From Girardinichthys multiradiatus (lineage: Eukaryota > Chordata > Actinopteri > Cyprinodontiformes > Goodeidae): a DNA stretch of 64,000 nt. The notes under the pieces are model-generated. The model was not told the origin of the DNA, ran no database searches, and saw nothing but the letters and a program-made list of their open reading frames with translations. The DNA lies in assembly GCF_021462225.1 (NCBI RefSeq), contig NC_061806.1:29559644-29623643 (forward strand), read 5' to 3'. This document shows positions 11,979 to 23,763 of this stretch, one piece after another. Positions within the stretch are counted from its first letter, which is position 1. Each line of letters starts with the position of its first letter. Both the position numbers and the translations under genes were made by a program.

Positions 11979-13383
11979 ATGAGTACCTCAAGTCTCTGGA
12001 TGTTGTGGGGCTGTCATGGTTGACACGCCTCTTCAACATTGCGTGGCGGTCAGGGACAGTTCCTCTGGGCTGGCAGACCGGAGGGTGTGTTCCAACTACA
12101 GGGGGATCACACTCCTCAGCCTCCCTGGTAAGGCCTATGCCAGGGTATTGGAGATGAGAGTCCGGCCGATAGTCAAACCTCGGCTTCAAGAGGAGCAGTG
12201 TGGTTTTCGTCCCGGCCGTGGAACATTGGACCAGCTCTATACCCTCTACAGGGTACTCGAGGGTTCATGGGAGTTTGCCCAACCGGTCCACATGTGTTTT
12301 GTGGACCTGGAGAAAGCATTTGACTGTGTCCCTCGTGGTGCCCTGTGGGGGGTGCTCCAGGAGTATGGAATTGGCGGCCCTTTATTAGGGACCATCCGGT
12401 CCCTGTACAAGCGGAGCAGGAGTTTGGTCCGCATTGCCAGCACTAAGTCGGACCTGTTCCCGGTGCATGTTGGACTCCGGCAGGGCTGCCCTTTGTCACC
12501 GGTCCTGTTCATAACTTTTGTGGACAGGATTTCTAGACGCAGCCAAGGGCCGGAGGGGGTCTGGTTTGGGGACCAGTGGATTTCGTCTCTTCTTTTTGCA
12601 GATGACGTGGTCCTGCTGGCCCCCTCTAGCCAAGACCTACAGCATGCGCTGTGGCGGTTCGCAGCCGAGTGTGAAGCGGCTGGGATGAAGATCAGCTCCT
12701 CCAAGTCCGTGGCCATGGTTCTCGAGCGGAAAAGGGTGGCTTGTCCTCTTCAGGTTGGAATGGAGTTCCTGGCTCAAGTGGAGGAGTTTAAGTATCTCGG
12801 GGTCTTGTTCACGAGTGAGGGGAGAATGGAGCGCGAGATCGACAGACGGATCGGTGCGGCTGCCACAGCAATGGGGGCACTGTGCCGGTCTGTTGTGGTA
12901 AAGAGAGAGATGAGCTGAAAAGCGAAGCTCTCGATTTACTGGTCGGTCTACATTCCTACCCTCACCTATGGCCATGAACTTTGCGTCATGACCGAAAGAA
13001 CGAGATCCCGGATACAAGTGGCTGAAATGAGCTTCCTCCGTAGGGTTGCCGGGCACTCCCTTTGAGATAGTGTGAGGAGCTCGGCCATCCGGGAGGGGCT
13101 CGGAGTAGAGCCGCTGCTCCTTCACAACGAGAGGAGCCAGTTGAGGTAGCTCGGGCATCTATATTGGATGCCTCCTGGACGCCTTCCTCGGGAGGTGTTC
13201 CAGGCACGTCCCACCGGGAGGAGGCCCAGGGGACGGCCCAAGACACGCTGGAGGGACTATGTCTCGCGGCTGGCCTGGGAACGCCTTGGGTTCCCCCCGA
13301 AGAAGCTGGAGGGGGTGTCTGGGGAGAGGGACGTCTGGGCGTCTCTGCTGAGTCAGCTGCCCCCGCGACCCGGTCCCGGATAA
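11979..13383 (+). pseudogene. Rex3 reverse transcriptase, broken
   Basis: Codes for part of the LINE reverse transcriptase that copies element RNA at the target site. Visible blocks are NYRGITLLSLPGK (about 12100), QCGFRPGRGTLDQ (about 12198), motif A FVDLEKAFD (about 12300), GLRQGCPLSPVLF (about 12475) and motif C FADDVVLLA (about 12595). They are followed by the C-terminal LGVLFTSEGRMEREIDRRIGA and the GRRPRGRPKTRWRDYVSRLAWERLG region (about 13218-13290). The frame is broken four times. A roughly 35-bp deletion after WQTG, near 12075, shifts the frame. In-frame stops follow at 12916-12918 (TGA from an Arg codon), 13063-13065 and 13147-13149. The RT core itself is one open frame, so decay is moderate. 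It has no host function that I can infer. Confidence 0.88.
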
Positions 13384-13397
13384 AATGGAAGAAGACA
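11979..13397 (+). mobile_element. Rex3-type (RTE-clade) LINE, 5'-truncated
   Basis: A non-LTR retrotransposon fragment covering most of the reverse transcriptase and the C-terminal region. The word CAGGGCTGCCCTTTGTCACC at 12481 matches the site of the published Rex3 PCR primer as I remember it. The left edge begins inside the coding region (EYLKSLDVVGLSWLTRLFNIAW), which is the 5' truncation usual for LINEs. The right edge ends in GATAAAATGGAAGAAGAC, where Rex3 copies usually carry GATAAGCGGAAGAAG followed by a GATG-type tail. A second copy lies at 40.27-41.17 kb. Confidence 0.9.
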
Positions 13398-14463
13398 AGT
13401 ACGAGTACCATGTGAACTTACTGACTTTATTAAATAGGGAGCATATTTTTTCATAATATATCATAATGTTATATGATTAAATTGTTTTATTAGTGAGCTA
13501 GTGGCTAAAGAAGAGCAACCTTGTGCATACAATGGCCATTAATTAAGGCTTCAGGAAGGAATAGGGAGGATTTTTCTTTTAATTCATTGCTGATGGAAGC
13601 ATGCGGGATCACTCAGAGCACTTCTCCACGATAATTACTTTTTTTCTTTTCACAAATCAGTTTATGCAAATGTATGTGCCCTAATCTGATAGCTGCAATA
13701 GTGATATAAGGGAGGTTTAAGAGAGTCGGGATCTGACATACAAACAGATGAGTTCATCCTGATGTGAAGCAGACCCAGAGCAGTTTATGGTCAGCTCTTC
13801 AGGACATTAACCTATAGATCCCATAATCATTCAGTCTTTATTTATGCTCCTGTAACAAGAGTCAAATCCTGTCCTCACATATTGGTCATTATGGTTAACC
13901 TTATTATGCAGTTAGAGAAACCCCAGCTCTCTTTGACAACCATGGCCCTGCTTAAACAGCTGAAAGAAATGACAGGAAGGGTTTCTGTTCTACACGGAGC
14001 CCTTTGAGAAGAGGTGCATCTGTCAGCCAATTGCCGCAATCTGAATCCAACTAAATTGCTAAAATACCACGTATCCATCTCTCACAAATCATGACAGGAA
14101 TGAACTGGGCCCAGAATGCCTGAAAGCTGAGTTGTGAAATTTAGTGCAATTCAGGCGTTAGAAAAATATTTTTTCTCCCCCAAAGCTGTCATTTTTCCTT
14201 TTTTTAAAAAAATAAAACACCTAGCACAGCAGCCAGCACCATGTCCAAGACTCAGCACATTCACCAGGAAGTATATAAGGTTACTTCTGTCTACTGAAAG
14301 GCACTGTGAGTAGTGCCCAGTGACTTCACAGATTGAAACAGGGAGGATTAATAGGGTAGATCCCAAACAGCCAAGGTAACCATTGCTCCAAAGTTTGGAA
14401 ATGTCGTGCAAAAATAAAAAAAGGAACTGGACTGCTGGGTGATTTTTGTGTTTTAGCTTGCTA
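13398..14463. other. Unannotated stretch
   Basis: No supported gene or repeat. About 13520-13740 is rich in TAAT words and has an octamer-like TATGCAAATG near 13664. It is a possible conserved non-coding element, which cannot be decided from one sequence. Confidence 0.4.
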
Positions 14464-14465
14464 TA

Positions 14466-14845
14466 CAGTGCCTTAATCAATAAAAACAGTGTATGTTTAC
14501 TGGGCTACTTATGTCAAAATCCAAACACACTTGCCTGTTATGTGCTGCCATTTTTACCCTCTGAGTCAATACTTTGTGGAACAAACTTTTGCATCAATTA
14601 CCGTTACGGGTCTTTTGGGGAACATCTCCTGCCCCAGATACTTAATGGGATTTAGGTCTGGATCTTGACTGGGCCATCCTAACAGGCACATTTACTTTGA
14701 TTTAAACCATTCTATTGTAGCTATACTGATGTATGATTAGGGTTGTGGTCCTGCTAGGTGAACCTCGACCCCAGACTCAGGACTTCTGTAGCCCCTAACA
14801 GATTTTCTTCTGGGATTTTGTTCAAAAAATCCTATAAATAAAGAA
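14466..14845 (-). mobile_element. Degraded Tc1-like element, one end
   Basis: Starts at TA followed by CAGTGCCTT, the terminal inverted repeat of a common fish Tc1-like family. It continues with reverse-strand coding sequence: the complement of 14570-14800 matches the C-terminal transposase region, including the region of SQSPDLNPIE (GGATCTTGACTGGGCCATCC near 14660) and the block around the second Asp (GGTTGTGGTCCTGCTAGG near 14740). The remainder of the element is missing. The same family occurs at 16.6 and 35.3 kb. Confidence 0.75.
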
Positions 14846-15149
14846 GGAAAAAATTAAATCTGTTTAACTATAAAACAGTCATGTTTCTCCATCCTTCTCT
14901 CAGGGGCTTCTCCATCTGACAAATCAGTGGGTTATTACAGTGTTTGACCTCTAAAGAGCTTAATGACAAGGCCATGAGTGGATACATTCATTGAGATGTG
15001 AAGGAGTATTGAAGTATAAAAAACCCTTACACATGAAAGGCAACAACCAAAGGAAACCGTCAGATGCGGATACTGTTTTCTGCAAGTCTGATTGTGAGGA
15101 GAACCAGGGATTTGGGATCTTCACCCGAAGACTGTGTAGTCTTCAGAAA
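14846..15149. other. No recognisable feature
   Basis: Background sequence between two Tc1-like fossils. It may hold heavily worn flanks of either, but no block is recognisable. Confidence 0.35.
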
Positions 15150-15790
15150 ATTTACAAAAAACGAAGAGCTCCTTTTAAGACTTTACAGTCTTAGATGGGA
15201 TGATAAATATTAAGGGTTATGACAGGACAATTAGAAAAAGAGTTAAATTTTCAAAGTTGCAGATATATGAACCACAAACCTTCTTGAACAAATAAGCTTT
15301 TGTAAAGATGTTTATCCATAATTCCCAGCACAGTATTGAAGGAAAAGCGGACAAAGCAGGTCATCACAAACACCTCACACCAACCACTATGCATAGCGGT
15401 GGATGAATTATGGTTTGGGTTTGCTTTGCAGCAAGGGGTCAGGACACTCTGCAGGCATTAAGCTAATGATAAACTCCTCTGCATAAAGCATTTTAGGGTC
15501 AAATGTGAGGCCATCTGTCTGACAGCTGAAGCTCAGTCAACAGCATGCCATGATCCTAAATACAGCTGCCCATACAAAACATAATGGCTGAAAAAGAAAC
15601 AAAGGCATTGCAATGGCTCAGTCAAAGTCCAGACATTTTTAAAAAGCTGTGCAGAAAAAAAAAAAAAAGAGTGGACCAAAATTCCTCCACAACAAAATGA
15701 GAGACTGATAAAATCATACAGAAGAATTATTGGGAGTTATTGCTGCTGAAGAAGATTGAAGTTGTTTGCGTTTTGGGGTCTAACTTGATG
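15150..15790 (+). mobile_element. Degraded Tc1-like element
   Basis: The order of blocks follows the same family as the fossil at 4.0 kb. These are VHDSTIRKR-like sequence (about 15215-15240), the KHLIPTVKHGG-like block (about 15360-15405), WACFAA-like (about 15420), ILGSNVRPSV-like (about 15480-15530), a worn copy of QQDNDPKHTS (about 15550-15580), LQWLSQSPD (about 15610-15640), and WTKIPPQ followed by SYRRIIGSYCC (about 15670-15750). A run of 17 A residues sits near 15653. Frameshifts and stops are frequent, so this is an old copy. Confidence 0.75.
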
Positions 15791-16597
15791 GTCCACGCTG
15801 ATCAACTTTACTCCATCAGTCTGAGCTTCTTTAACATGTGACCCCTTCTTCCTGTCAGCCATCTCCATCCCTTCCCTCAGCCAGTCTTTTATTCCCAGCT
15901 GTCAATCATGCTTTCCCTCTCTGTCACTCTGCATCTCTGACAAGTCTTTATTCTTATCGCTTGCTCCATAAAACTCTTCAAATCTATTCTCTCCACAACT
16001 ATCACTCTCTTCTCCTCTCACTCACTTCTGTATTTGCGGTTTCTCACTATCTCTCCTTCAGCTTTATGTCTTTTATAGCTTTTTATTATATCAATCTTTT
16101 TTTCTTTGTCACTTCTGGCTGCCTTTTTGCCGTCTGGCTCTGTTTCCTTCATCCCCCATATTTTATCTCTACCTTTATGCCACTTTATTCTCATCATTTG
16201 TCTGCTTTTGAGGCCAGGACAGCTTGAATGTGTGTGAGTGTGTGTGCCTGGGTGTGATTGGTTGTGTGCCTAAGCTATATAAAAGCAGTACACTGAGAAA
16301 ATTAAAAAGAGATTTAACGGTTTCTTGTGTGACAGATGGAAAATGCAGAATATGTTGGTGCGTAAAAAGACATTTTGTGCATTTTCTTTCTGTATGCATA
16401 TCTGCGTGTGTCATTGACCAACAGGGTTTGGGCAAAATATGGTGACCAAGAGAGAAAGAAGGAATACAACCATGTGTGGATTTAAATAATACAGTTTAAA
16501 ATATGCTGAATGCAAGTGCTGGGTGAGTGTGTGACCAAAATGCATCTATGCACAAAGGTTTGCATACAAAATTTTGTGAAATTATATAAATCTAGTA
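15791..16597. other. Pyrimidine-rich unannotated stretch
   Basis: About 15840-16200 is strongly C/T-rich on the + strand, which gives a long open frame (15838-16227) of low complexity (Ser, Leu, Phe-rich). I regard that frame as a composition effect. Short TGTG-rich words follow at about 16228-16260. Confidence 0.5.
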
Positions 16598-17010
16598 ATC
16601 ACTTTTATTCATACCCTTTGTACCTTGTCATGCTTTGGAGTTACAGCCACAGTGGTTGTTTTTTTTTTTTTGCAATTTTAGGTGATGAACCAACAGAAAG
16701 CAGTTAATAAATTTAAAATGGAAAGAAAATTATTTATGGTTTTCATCACTTTTTACAAATAATCTGAAAAGTGCAGCAGGCATTTTTATTCAGCCCCATT
16801 TAGTCTTAATATTCCTAAAGATAGTTCAGTGCAACTAAATGCCCTCAGACATCACCCAATTAGGAGTTAAAAAAAATCAACTTAATTGTGTTTTAATCTA
16901 TAGCAATTATCAATCTGGTTTTCTGATTTCAGTGCAACTTACAGAGCTGGAGTTCTTTTCAGATTTCTCCTGTATCTTATACTGAGGAGACAGATTATGT
17001 GCGATCTGAA
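16598..17010 (+). mobile_element. Tc1-like element, 5' end only
   Basis: Matches the left non-coding end of the family that starts CAGTGCCTTGCAAAAGTATTC. TTTTATTCATACCC at 16602 is the subterminal part of the TIR. GGTGATGAACCAACAGAAAG (16681) and TTTTTATTCAGCCCCATTTA (16783) follow, then the stretch to about 17000 that precedes the transposase start in intact copies. The first bases of the TIR are worn and the coding part is absent. Confidence 0.7.
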
Positions 17011-18589
17011 CCTTCACATTCAGTCACTCTGACACACAGGAAAAACAAGCTCACACAGGTTCCTTATGGTGCCTGTTGATGTGAAGTCAGCTTCTTACAG
17101 GAAAATAATGCTATCACCTCCAGCATAACCTTGAAGGCACTCAGTCTGCCAGGTGCAGCAACCTTGTGTACCACAATATCAATCAGAGGGAGCTCACCAT
17201 ATATGACTATGGATGTTAATTTACTGTGGAAACAGTCAAATAGCAAATGTACTCATCACAGCAAATATTTTATAAAAACAATAATTACTGTTAATTCAAA
17301 TAGATGTTTAGTGGAATTACTGCTGCTAATATGAAGAAATGTATCTGTGCTTCAGCTTTAGTTTAAAGTAGCTGCAAGCATGCATAATGGTGATCCTTCT
17401 GTCCATGTTTCCAAGAGTCAATCTCATTAGTAAATATTGCACAACATGAGAGCAGCCAATTAACCATTCAGCAACCCTCTAATTTATACATGCTTCCATG
17501 AAAAAAGCCTTGAACAGCAGCCAACATGAAATTGCCCCAAAGGTTGGATGACGTGTCAAAGTATGAGGGGATTTTTCAGCCCTGATCTGGATGTTGGGTC
17601 CAGTTCTTAAAGCCTCCTCACCTGTCAGTGAGAAATTCTAACACCTGATCTTTCAAACCTCACCCACTGATTACAGCAACATTTAGAGATTCAACATTAA
17701 AGTGAGCAGGTTGCAGACACCTCGCTTAACAAGAAAACTAAGTCGCTCCATTTCTTTCAAGTTTGGAGCAAAAGAAAAACTAAGTTCACATCTTTGATGC
17801 TTCTGTTGAATGTGCCTGAGAAGAGGAAGCATGTCCTCCACCTCGCTATCCTCCAGTTTCACCATCTACCTTCACAATCAACTTGTTTGTGTGAACGTAA
17901 CATTAATTAGCTTCCAGAACCCCCATAGGAAAAGCTAACAAGCAAACAATGCCCATCAAGCTGAGGCGTTTCTGTATTTGCAGCAAATATCTGATGGGAT
18001 GTTGACTTTTGTTCATTTTAACAGAATGCATAGCATTCAGCTTAGTTCTCCACTGACATTTTAAAGCATGATCTAAAATTTGCTGGGATTCTCTGAAATG
18101 CTACACCAGAACCCATGGGTTTAATTAGGAAGACTGAAAAAAAGTTTACCAGGTTTCTATCCTCACTAACCGTCAGTAAACGCTGCAGGCAAGCTAGTTG
18201 TTGAAGCTAATTAAGCAGCTATCCGTTTGCTGTATCATATTGACTCTAGGAGCAGACACCTGCCTCACTGAAGCTTTGAGGAGCTAATAAGACTCCTTTC
18301 CCTCAATTGCTGCACCTCTGTGTAACCTTACAGATGCTGCCAATTAAAATTCACAGCAGTGCAGGATTTGTGGTCACACAGGATATGAACAAGTTGCTGG
18401 AAAAATGTTTTGTTTTGCTTGAAATATGTTGAAGTTGAAGTAAATCTGTGCTCTCAATATGAGGAGAGGGTGGACTTTCGGAAAAGAAAGGAGATGAAAG
18501 GGATTTTGATTTTAGCAGACAAAGTACTATTCTCCAACACATTAAATACCTTTACACTGTAATAATGTCTAATACAGAAATATTCAATG
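17011..18589. other. Unannotated stretch
   Basis: No supported gene, RNA or repeat. All open frames are short and show no domain. Confidence 0.45.
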
Positions 18590-19725
18590 ACCATGTTAAG
18601 GCCTGCACAGGTATGGGGCAAGTGACTGATTTTTCTGTTGTCCAGTCATTGACATCTTCCACATTAGCACAGTCCACAGAAGGTCATTGCAAAAGAAGTT
18701 GGCTGCTCACAGGGTGCTGAATCCAAGCATATTGATAAAAAGTTGAGCAGAAGGAAAAAAAAAGTCAAGATCCCAAAGTCTGGAGAAGGAGTGGAGTGGC
18801 CCAGAATTGAAGCTACTTCTAGTCCAGTTTAAAGTCTCCAAATGGTCAGTAATGACTTGGGGTGCCATATCATCTGGTGCTGTTGGTCCAGAGTATTTTA
18901 TCCAGTCCGCAGTCAGAACAGCCTTCTACTGTTGTAATGTGTTGAGGAACGGAACCGGAATGCAGAAAAACACTTGACTGCACTATAGTGGATATGAGGT
19001 TCTTGAGGCTTTAATAACAAAAAGATAAACTTACACGAGTTTCCAAAATGACAAGGAACAGGAACCAGCATGGGAGTAACAGGAGGACCGAGCAAGGAAC
19101 AATGAAAATAACCAAACATATATACTGAGGGAGAGAGGAGTGAAAACCAATGAAAATATGTGACAGGTAATCAAAGGAACTAAGAACAGGTGAGACAAGG
19201 AGGCAGAAGGAGCAGGTGAACCTAATCAAACTAAAGCATGAGGAAAGGGACTAATTAACACGACAGTGAGCAGACCTAAACGAAACTTTAGACCAAGATA
19301 AATAAAACATAAGAATCAAGAATAAACATGAACTAAAGGAAACTGAGAAAACGGAGCAAACACAACAACCTAACAACTAGCAAAACCATAAAGGAACCCT
19401 GACTACAAAAGTAAACAAACCTAAACCACACTGACTGAATAGACTGGAAGGGAAGCAAAGAACTATAATAATAATAATAATCATAATAAGGAAACCATTC
19501 TAAGAAAATAAACAGGAAAGCAACGCCAATGGAACTAGGAGTGAGGAGAGCACACCGGGGGCAGAAGATAACCAAAACAGAAAACCACAACTAACATGAA
19601 TAAAAAACACAAATAAGAAACATCTAAAAAGGTAAACAAAAAACACAAAACCAAAAACAAAGTCCAAAACGTCCAAACCCTGACATCTACCAGGAACTGT
19701 TTAAGGACCTCTTGCTGTCTTTAGC
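18590..19725 (+). mobile_element. Degraded Tc1-like element split by a solo LTR
   Basis: A DD34E-type Tc1-like fossil in two pieces. Left piece: VLNPSILIKS-like N-terminal sequence (about 18716-18750), a deletion, then SQDPKVWRRSGVAQN-like sequence (about 18768-18805). Bases 18839-18929 read WSVMTWGAISSGAVGPEYFIQSAVRTAFY, the strand segment after the first catalytic Asp. Right piece: after the LTR, 19691 continues directly as QELFKDL in the same frame. In the intact family the join is VYQEI, so the two pieces fit exactly once one copy of the 5-bp target duplication is removed. Catalytic residues are missing. The left edge is uncertain. Confidence 0.82.
18930..19685 (-). mobile_element. Solo LTR of an LTR retrotransposon
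   Basis: 756 bp, starting TGTTGTAATG and ending ACCCTGACA, so TG...CA termini. It is flanked by a perfect 5-bp duplication, TCTAC, at 18925-18929 and 19686-19690. Read on the reverse strand it begins TGTCAGGGTTTGG, has a TATATA box at 19124-19119 just after a CCTCTCTCCCTCAG run, and a polyadenylation signal ATTAAA at 19015-19010 about 110 bp later. This is the promoter-to-poly(A) order expected of an LTR in that orientation. No internal gag/pol sequence or second LTR is present, so it arose by LTR-LTR recombination. The 5-bp duplication fits Ty3/Gypsy or retrovirus-like integrases, but I cannot name the family. A short (AAT)n run lies at about 19463-19482. Confidence 0.85.
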
Positions 19726-21237
19726 CATAAGCCCTTATAAAAATGAACAGATATAAACACTTGAAATATGTCACTCTGTATGTAATGAATCTATATAAAA
19801 GTTTTAATTGTTGAACTGAATCACTTAAATAAACATTTTAATGATATTCAAACTTATCAAGACACACCTGCATATAGCCATTGAACCTCTGCACAGAAAC
19901 TAAATCCCCAAGCTTCCCCCAAGAAACATAAATCATGCAGCTCTTACTGAAAAGCCCAGTTTCCCATCCACATGAAGCTATCCCCATTAACAGCTAAAGC
20001 TACACCTACACTGAGAGCCTGCAGTGACAGATAAAACTGCATTTAGGTGCAGCTTCTGATGAGATGTATGTAAATGCCAAACCAACCTGGGCACAGCTCC
20101 GTGTTACATTACTAACCAAAACAAAAGGTAGTCATTGGCACACTCAGGACAAAACAAATGAAGACTGCGTCTCATTTAGCAGGCAGCACAGACAAGACCT
20201 TATAAAGCATGTATGGCATGTAGTCCCCAGCTATATCTACCTTCACATACAGTACACAGTGAAAATACACCAAACACATTCTGCAGAAAGAAACCGACTT
20301 GTGCTCGGCCGGCATGTTCAATCATTCTCTGACAGGCAATTATTATATCAGGCATCACATGGCAAACATACGCAAAGGCTAATATACAGCCAGATCAGCT
20401 GAGAGCTGAGGTGTATGCAGCAACTCGAACCATTCACACAGAAGTCAGGTTAATAATTCAATACCGTGGTTAAGAAAGGAGGCCTCCCTCCGTATTCAAT
20501 TATTGACAAGCAACATCTCGACTCTCTGCCTCTGACCTGAGGGACGTTAGCAGGCAGGCAAGAGAGGAAGCAGGAGGAGGAGGAAGCCAAAAACATGTGA
20601 ATAATAAGGAGATGCAGGGAGGTAAGGAGGACAGATGTATTTAGAGAAACATAGAAGGAACACAGGTTAGCTGTAAATATACCCAGAAAGCCTTAACACT
20701 GGAACTTAAATGGAACTGTTAGAGAAACAGAGAGATGGATGGAGGAAAAGCTGCGGGAACTGTATGCTGATTTTTGGCTTTATTCATAAATCTGCAGGTT
20801 TGTTGCCAAGGGCTACACAGCTCCCAGTTCACAGTTTCATTTCAGAGCAATTACAGCATGTTGCTGCCCTAGTCCCTTCTCTGCATGTACTGGATGACGG
20901 CCTGTCACATTACCTGCACCTGGCCTCAATCCGGTTTGTTTTTTTATTTTGTACTGAGAAAAAAAGGTCTACGTAGTTTTTATTTGCATTTTAGCATTTT
21001 TCCACCAGTGTCACAGAACTTTGTAATTTCCAGATTTCTCACAACATTTCAGTCATTTTTTAAACTTGAAACAGAAAATTCACTGGCTGATATTTCTATA
21101 GTGGATGTACTTTGAACATGGAACCTCCAAAAACTACAGATTGATAAAGGTTGAATGCATGGATGGATGGACGGACATTTAATATCAATTTTAACAATTA
21201 TTCACTGTGAGGAATGAATTAGGACACACTAACTTTT
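19726..21237. other. Unannotated stretch
   Basis: No supported gene. A purine-rich GGA/GGAAG stretch occurs at about 20555-20600 and a short GGATGGATGGACGG run at about 21162. Confidence 0.45.
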
Positions 21238-21484
21238 ATTCATTCATTTTCTATACCGCTGGTGCCTATCTCCAGCTGTGTACGGGCGAGAGGCAGGGAA
21301 CACCCTAGACAGGTCGCCAATCCATCGCAGGGCACGACATGCAGGACAAACAACCATGCACATACTCATTCACACCTAAGGGCAATTTACCTACCAGTCA
21401 TGTTTTTGGACTGTGGGAGGAAGCCAGAGTACCCCGTGAGAACCCACGCATGCACGGGGAGAACATGCAAACTCCATACAGGAA
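21238..21484 (-). repeat. SINE-like dispersed repeat, head-truncated
   Basis: Reverse-strand copy of the repeat found complete at 36308-36669. Its reverse complement contains CTGTATGGAGTTTGCATGTT, CTCCGGCTT-like, GTCCAAAAACATGACTGG, TCTAGGGTGTTCCC and CAGCTGGAGATAGGCACCAG in the same order. The tRNA-like head with the A and B boxes is absent. It is the most diverged of the three copies in the window. Confidence 0.85.
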
Positions 21485-21490
21485 TTTAAA

Positions 21491-22070
21491 GAGGTCTCAA
21501 CTGAGTATGTAATCAGCCATTTTACTATATGGAAAAGTGAGGACATTCAGAACAGCTTCCCACATGCCCAGGTCTGACTGTCCAAGCAAGTCCACCCTGA
21601 GAGCAGACAGCAAAATGCTAAAAGAAGTCTACAAAACTCCTAAAATATCATGGAACCAACAGCAGGCTCTTACTGTTGTTGATATGAAAGAGCATGTCTG
21701 TACAATTAGAAACAGACTAAAAAAGTTTAACTTATAACAATTGTGAAGCATGGAGGTAGAAGTCTTATGGTTTGCTTGGCTGCAACAGGACCAGCTCTCC
21801 ACCATAGAAGCCACTATGAATTTTATAGTGTATCAGCAGGTGTCTGAGGACAATTTGAAACCATCTGTAAAATTAATAAATTCAAGCTGAAAAATTAAAG
21901 CTGCAGCAAAACTGGACGCTGCAACACGACAATGACCAAAAACATAAAAGTAAATACACCAAGGACTGGCTTAGAAATAAGACATGAGAAGTCCTGACAC
22001 AAAACAAAACCCATCTCAGAGAGATGTTGTGGGGTCATCTGAAACATGCTGTAGAAGTAGAGAACACCTG
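21491..22070 (+). mobile_element. Degraded Tc1-like element (separate family)
   Basis: Tc1-like order of blocks: an HTH-end region (FRTASHMPRSDCPSKST, about 21546-21600, compare the SGRPSK motif), the strand block near 21748-21800 (KHGGRSLMVCLAA), QHDNDQKHKSKYTKDWL at about 21925-21975 (compare QHDNDPKHTS around the second Asp), and EMLWGHLKHAV at about 22021-22055. The sequence differs from the other Tc1-like fossils in the window, so it is probably another family. Frameshifts separate the blocks and the TIRs are not visible. Confidence 0.7.
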
Positions 22071-23649
22071 ATTTTTTTACATGAGCGTATCTTTGCCTAG
22101 TTTTTTTTAACTTCCTATAACATTTTAGACTGTATTTTATGTTGGACTTAACAGTATGATATTGTCGTTAAGAGAATGACGGCTCTTTACTTTGTCAGTC
22201 AAGCCGGTTTTACTTCAGTGAAAACAGTAAATGATTTGTAAGTTCTGCATTTCTTATAGAAAGGACCATTACCTTCCTCTCTGTGTTTGTTCTTTTAGAA
22301 GAAACAGCATGAACTCTCTCAGCAGATCGAAGTACTACGGAGCCATTTGAATTCAGGAGAGTTGTTTGGTTGCATATTTTAAATATGCCTCTCTCACACA
22401 CACAGACACAAAGTGCTGTTTAACTTGTTTCATTGATCTGTCCTCCTTACAATCTTCCTGTGGAGCTATCAGGCTGACCTGCAACAACACTGCTTACCAC
22501 CATTGGATTATTCGTGCATCCCTCTCTGTTTCCAGGCTAAACACTGCTGCACTGCTTAACACTTTCTGCATTTGCATTCTCCCTGAAGACCTATCACTCA
22601 GTTAGCTGCTGTTTACTTCAAACTCAGGGAAAATTCTTGATGACTCCAGGATTCAGTGATGCTTTTGGGCCCTTAAAGGACTATGTTTTAATGTTTCCCA
22701 CTCTAATGGGCTGATATTATGCACATCCAGGAAGTTTTTATCTTTTTTTCTGCTCTAGCTTCTGGCTACATGTGGTTACGTAAGTAAATGCTGAAACTGC
22801 TCCTGAAAGCAGGCTGTATGAGTGCTGGATTGTCAAAGATGCACTCTCAGTGCTGTCAGATATATCAGACATATTTCGTTGTATATCTTTTAAAAGGTAG
22901 TGATGGGAGGTCCAACTTCAGAACAACCAGCTCCTATGTGGTACCAAACGGAACCATCAAACTTAGATTTAGTGATTTTAAATAGTTTAGTTGCTGGTAA
23001 GCAGTTCTTATATAAAAGTCTCATTATATTAATTTTATCGGTACAAGCAAAGTCACTGCTGTTCAACATTTTTGCCTGATTATTTGTCACAGGTCCTCTT
23101 TGGGTGTAGGATTGCTTATTACCCACCTTCTGACACTGATCCACCCCATATTACTGATTCTTTCTTGACAATAGATCATGTGTATTTTACTTAAACATCA
23201 TCAGTTACACTACATTTGACAACTATTTTGAAATATTTCATTTAGACTTCAAGATTTATATTTCTGTTCCCAACCTTTGTTGGCAAAGTTCAGAACAACA
23301 GTTCATAACAGTTTAAGGTCTGGTCTGATATGCAGATTCAGATTCAATTACAACTATGGCTGCACCAATATAGGAAAAAAGCAATTTCTGTTCCGTCCTG
23401 ACAACATCCTCATACTGCTTTTGAGTTAAAGCATCTTCTTAGTCAAGTGTGGTCATTAATAGGATTAAAGTTTATTCAACCAGCATGCAGAGTGTGAATG
23501 TAGGACACGTACAAATATTAGTCCACCACTAGTTGGATTCAAGCAGTTATTTAAGATTTTGCAGCTATATTGGGCCCCTAAATCATACATCCCAACTTAT
23601 TTGCCTTTGGCTCATTTAACAATTTAATAAAATTGATAAAAACTGCCTC
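22071..23649. other. Unannotated stretch
   Basis: No supported gene. About 22890-22970 begins GTAGTGATGGGAGGTCC and faintly resembles an hAT transposon end, but no matching second end was found. Confidence 0.4.
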
Positions 23650-23763
23650 TGCTGGACAGGCGTGGTAAGGCGTATTCGTCACTTCCTTTTTTTGCTGTTG
23701 CACTCAGTAGATTGTTTGTTGTGTGAAGGCTCTCTCCTTTGATCTGATTTCTCTCTACTGTGA

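Noticed and set aside
12246..13464. Reverse-strand and alternative-frame open frames up to 173 residues
   Set aside because: They are antisense or out-of-frame shadows of the Rex3 reverse transcriptase; GC-rich LINE sequence has few stops.
15838..16227. 129-residue forward open frame with membrane-like stretches
   Set aside because: The region is a C/T-rich tract, so Ser/Leu/Phe-rich translation and lack of stops are expected; no domain or splice context.
22889..22975. hAT-like end GTAGTGATGGGAGGTCC
   Set aside because: No second end or 8-bp duplication could be found and the similarity is short.
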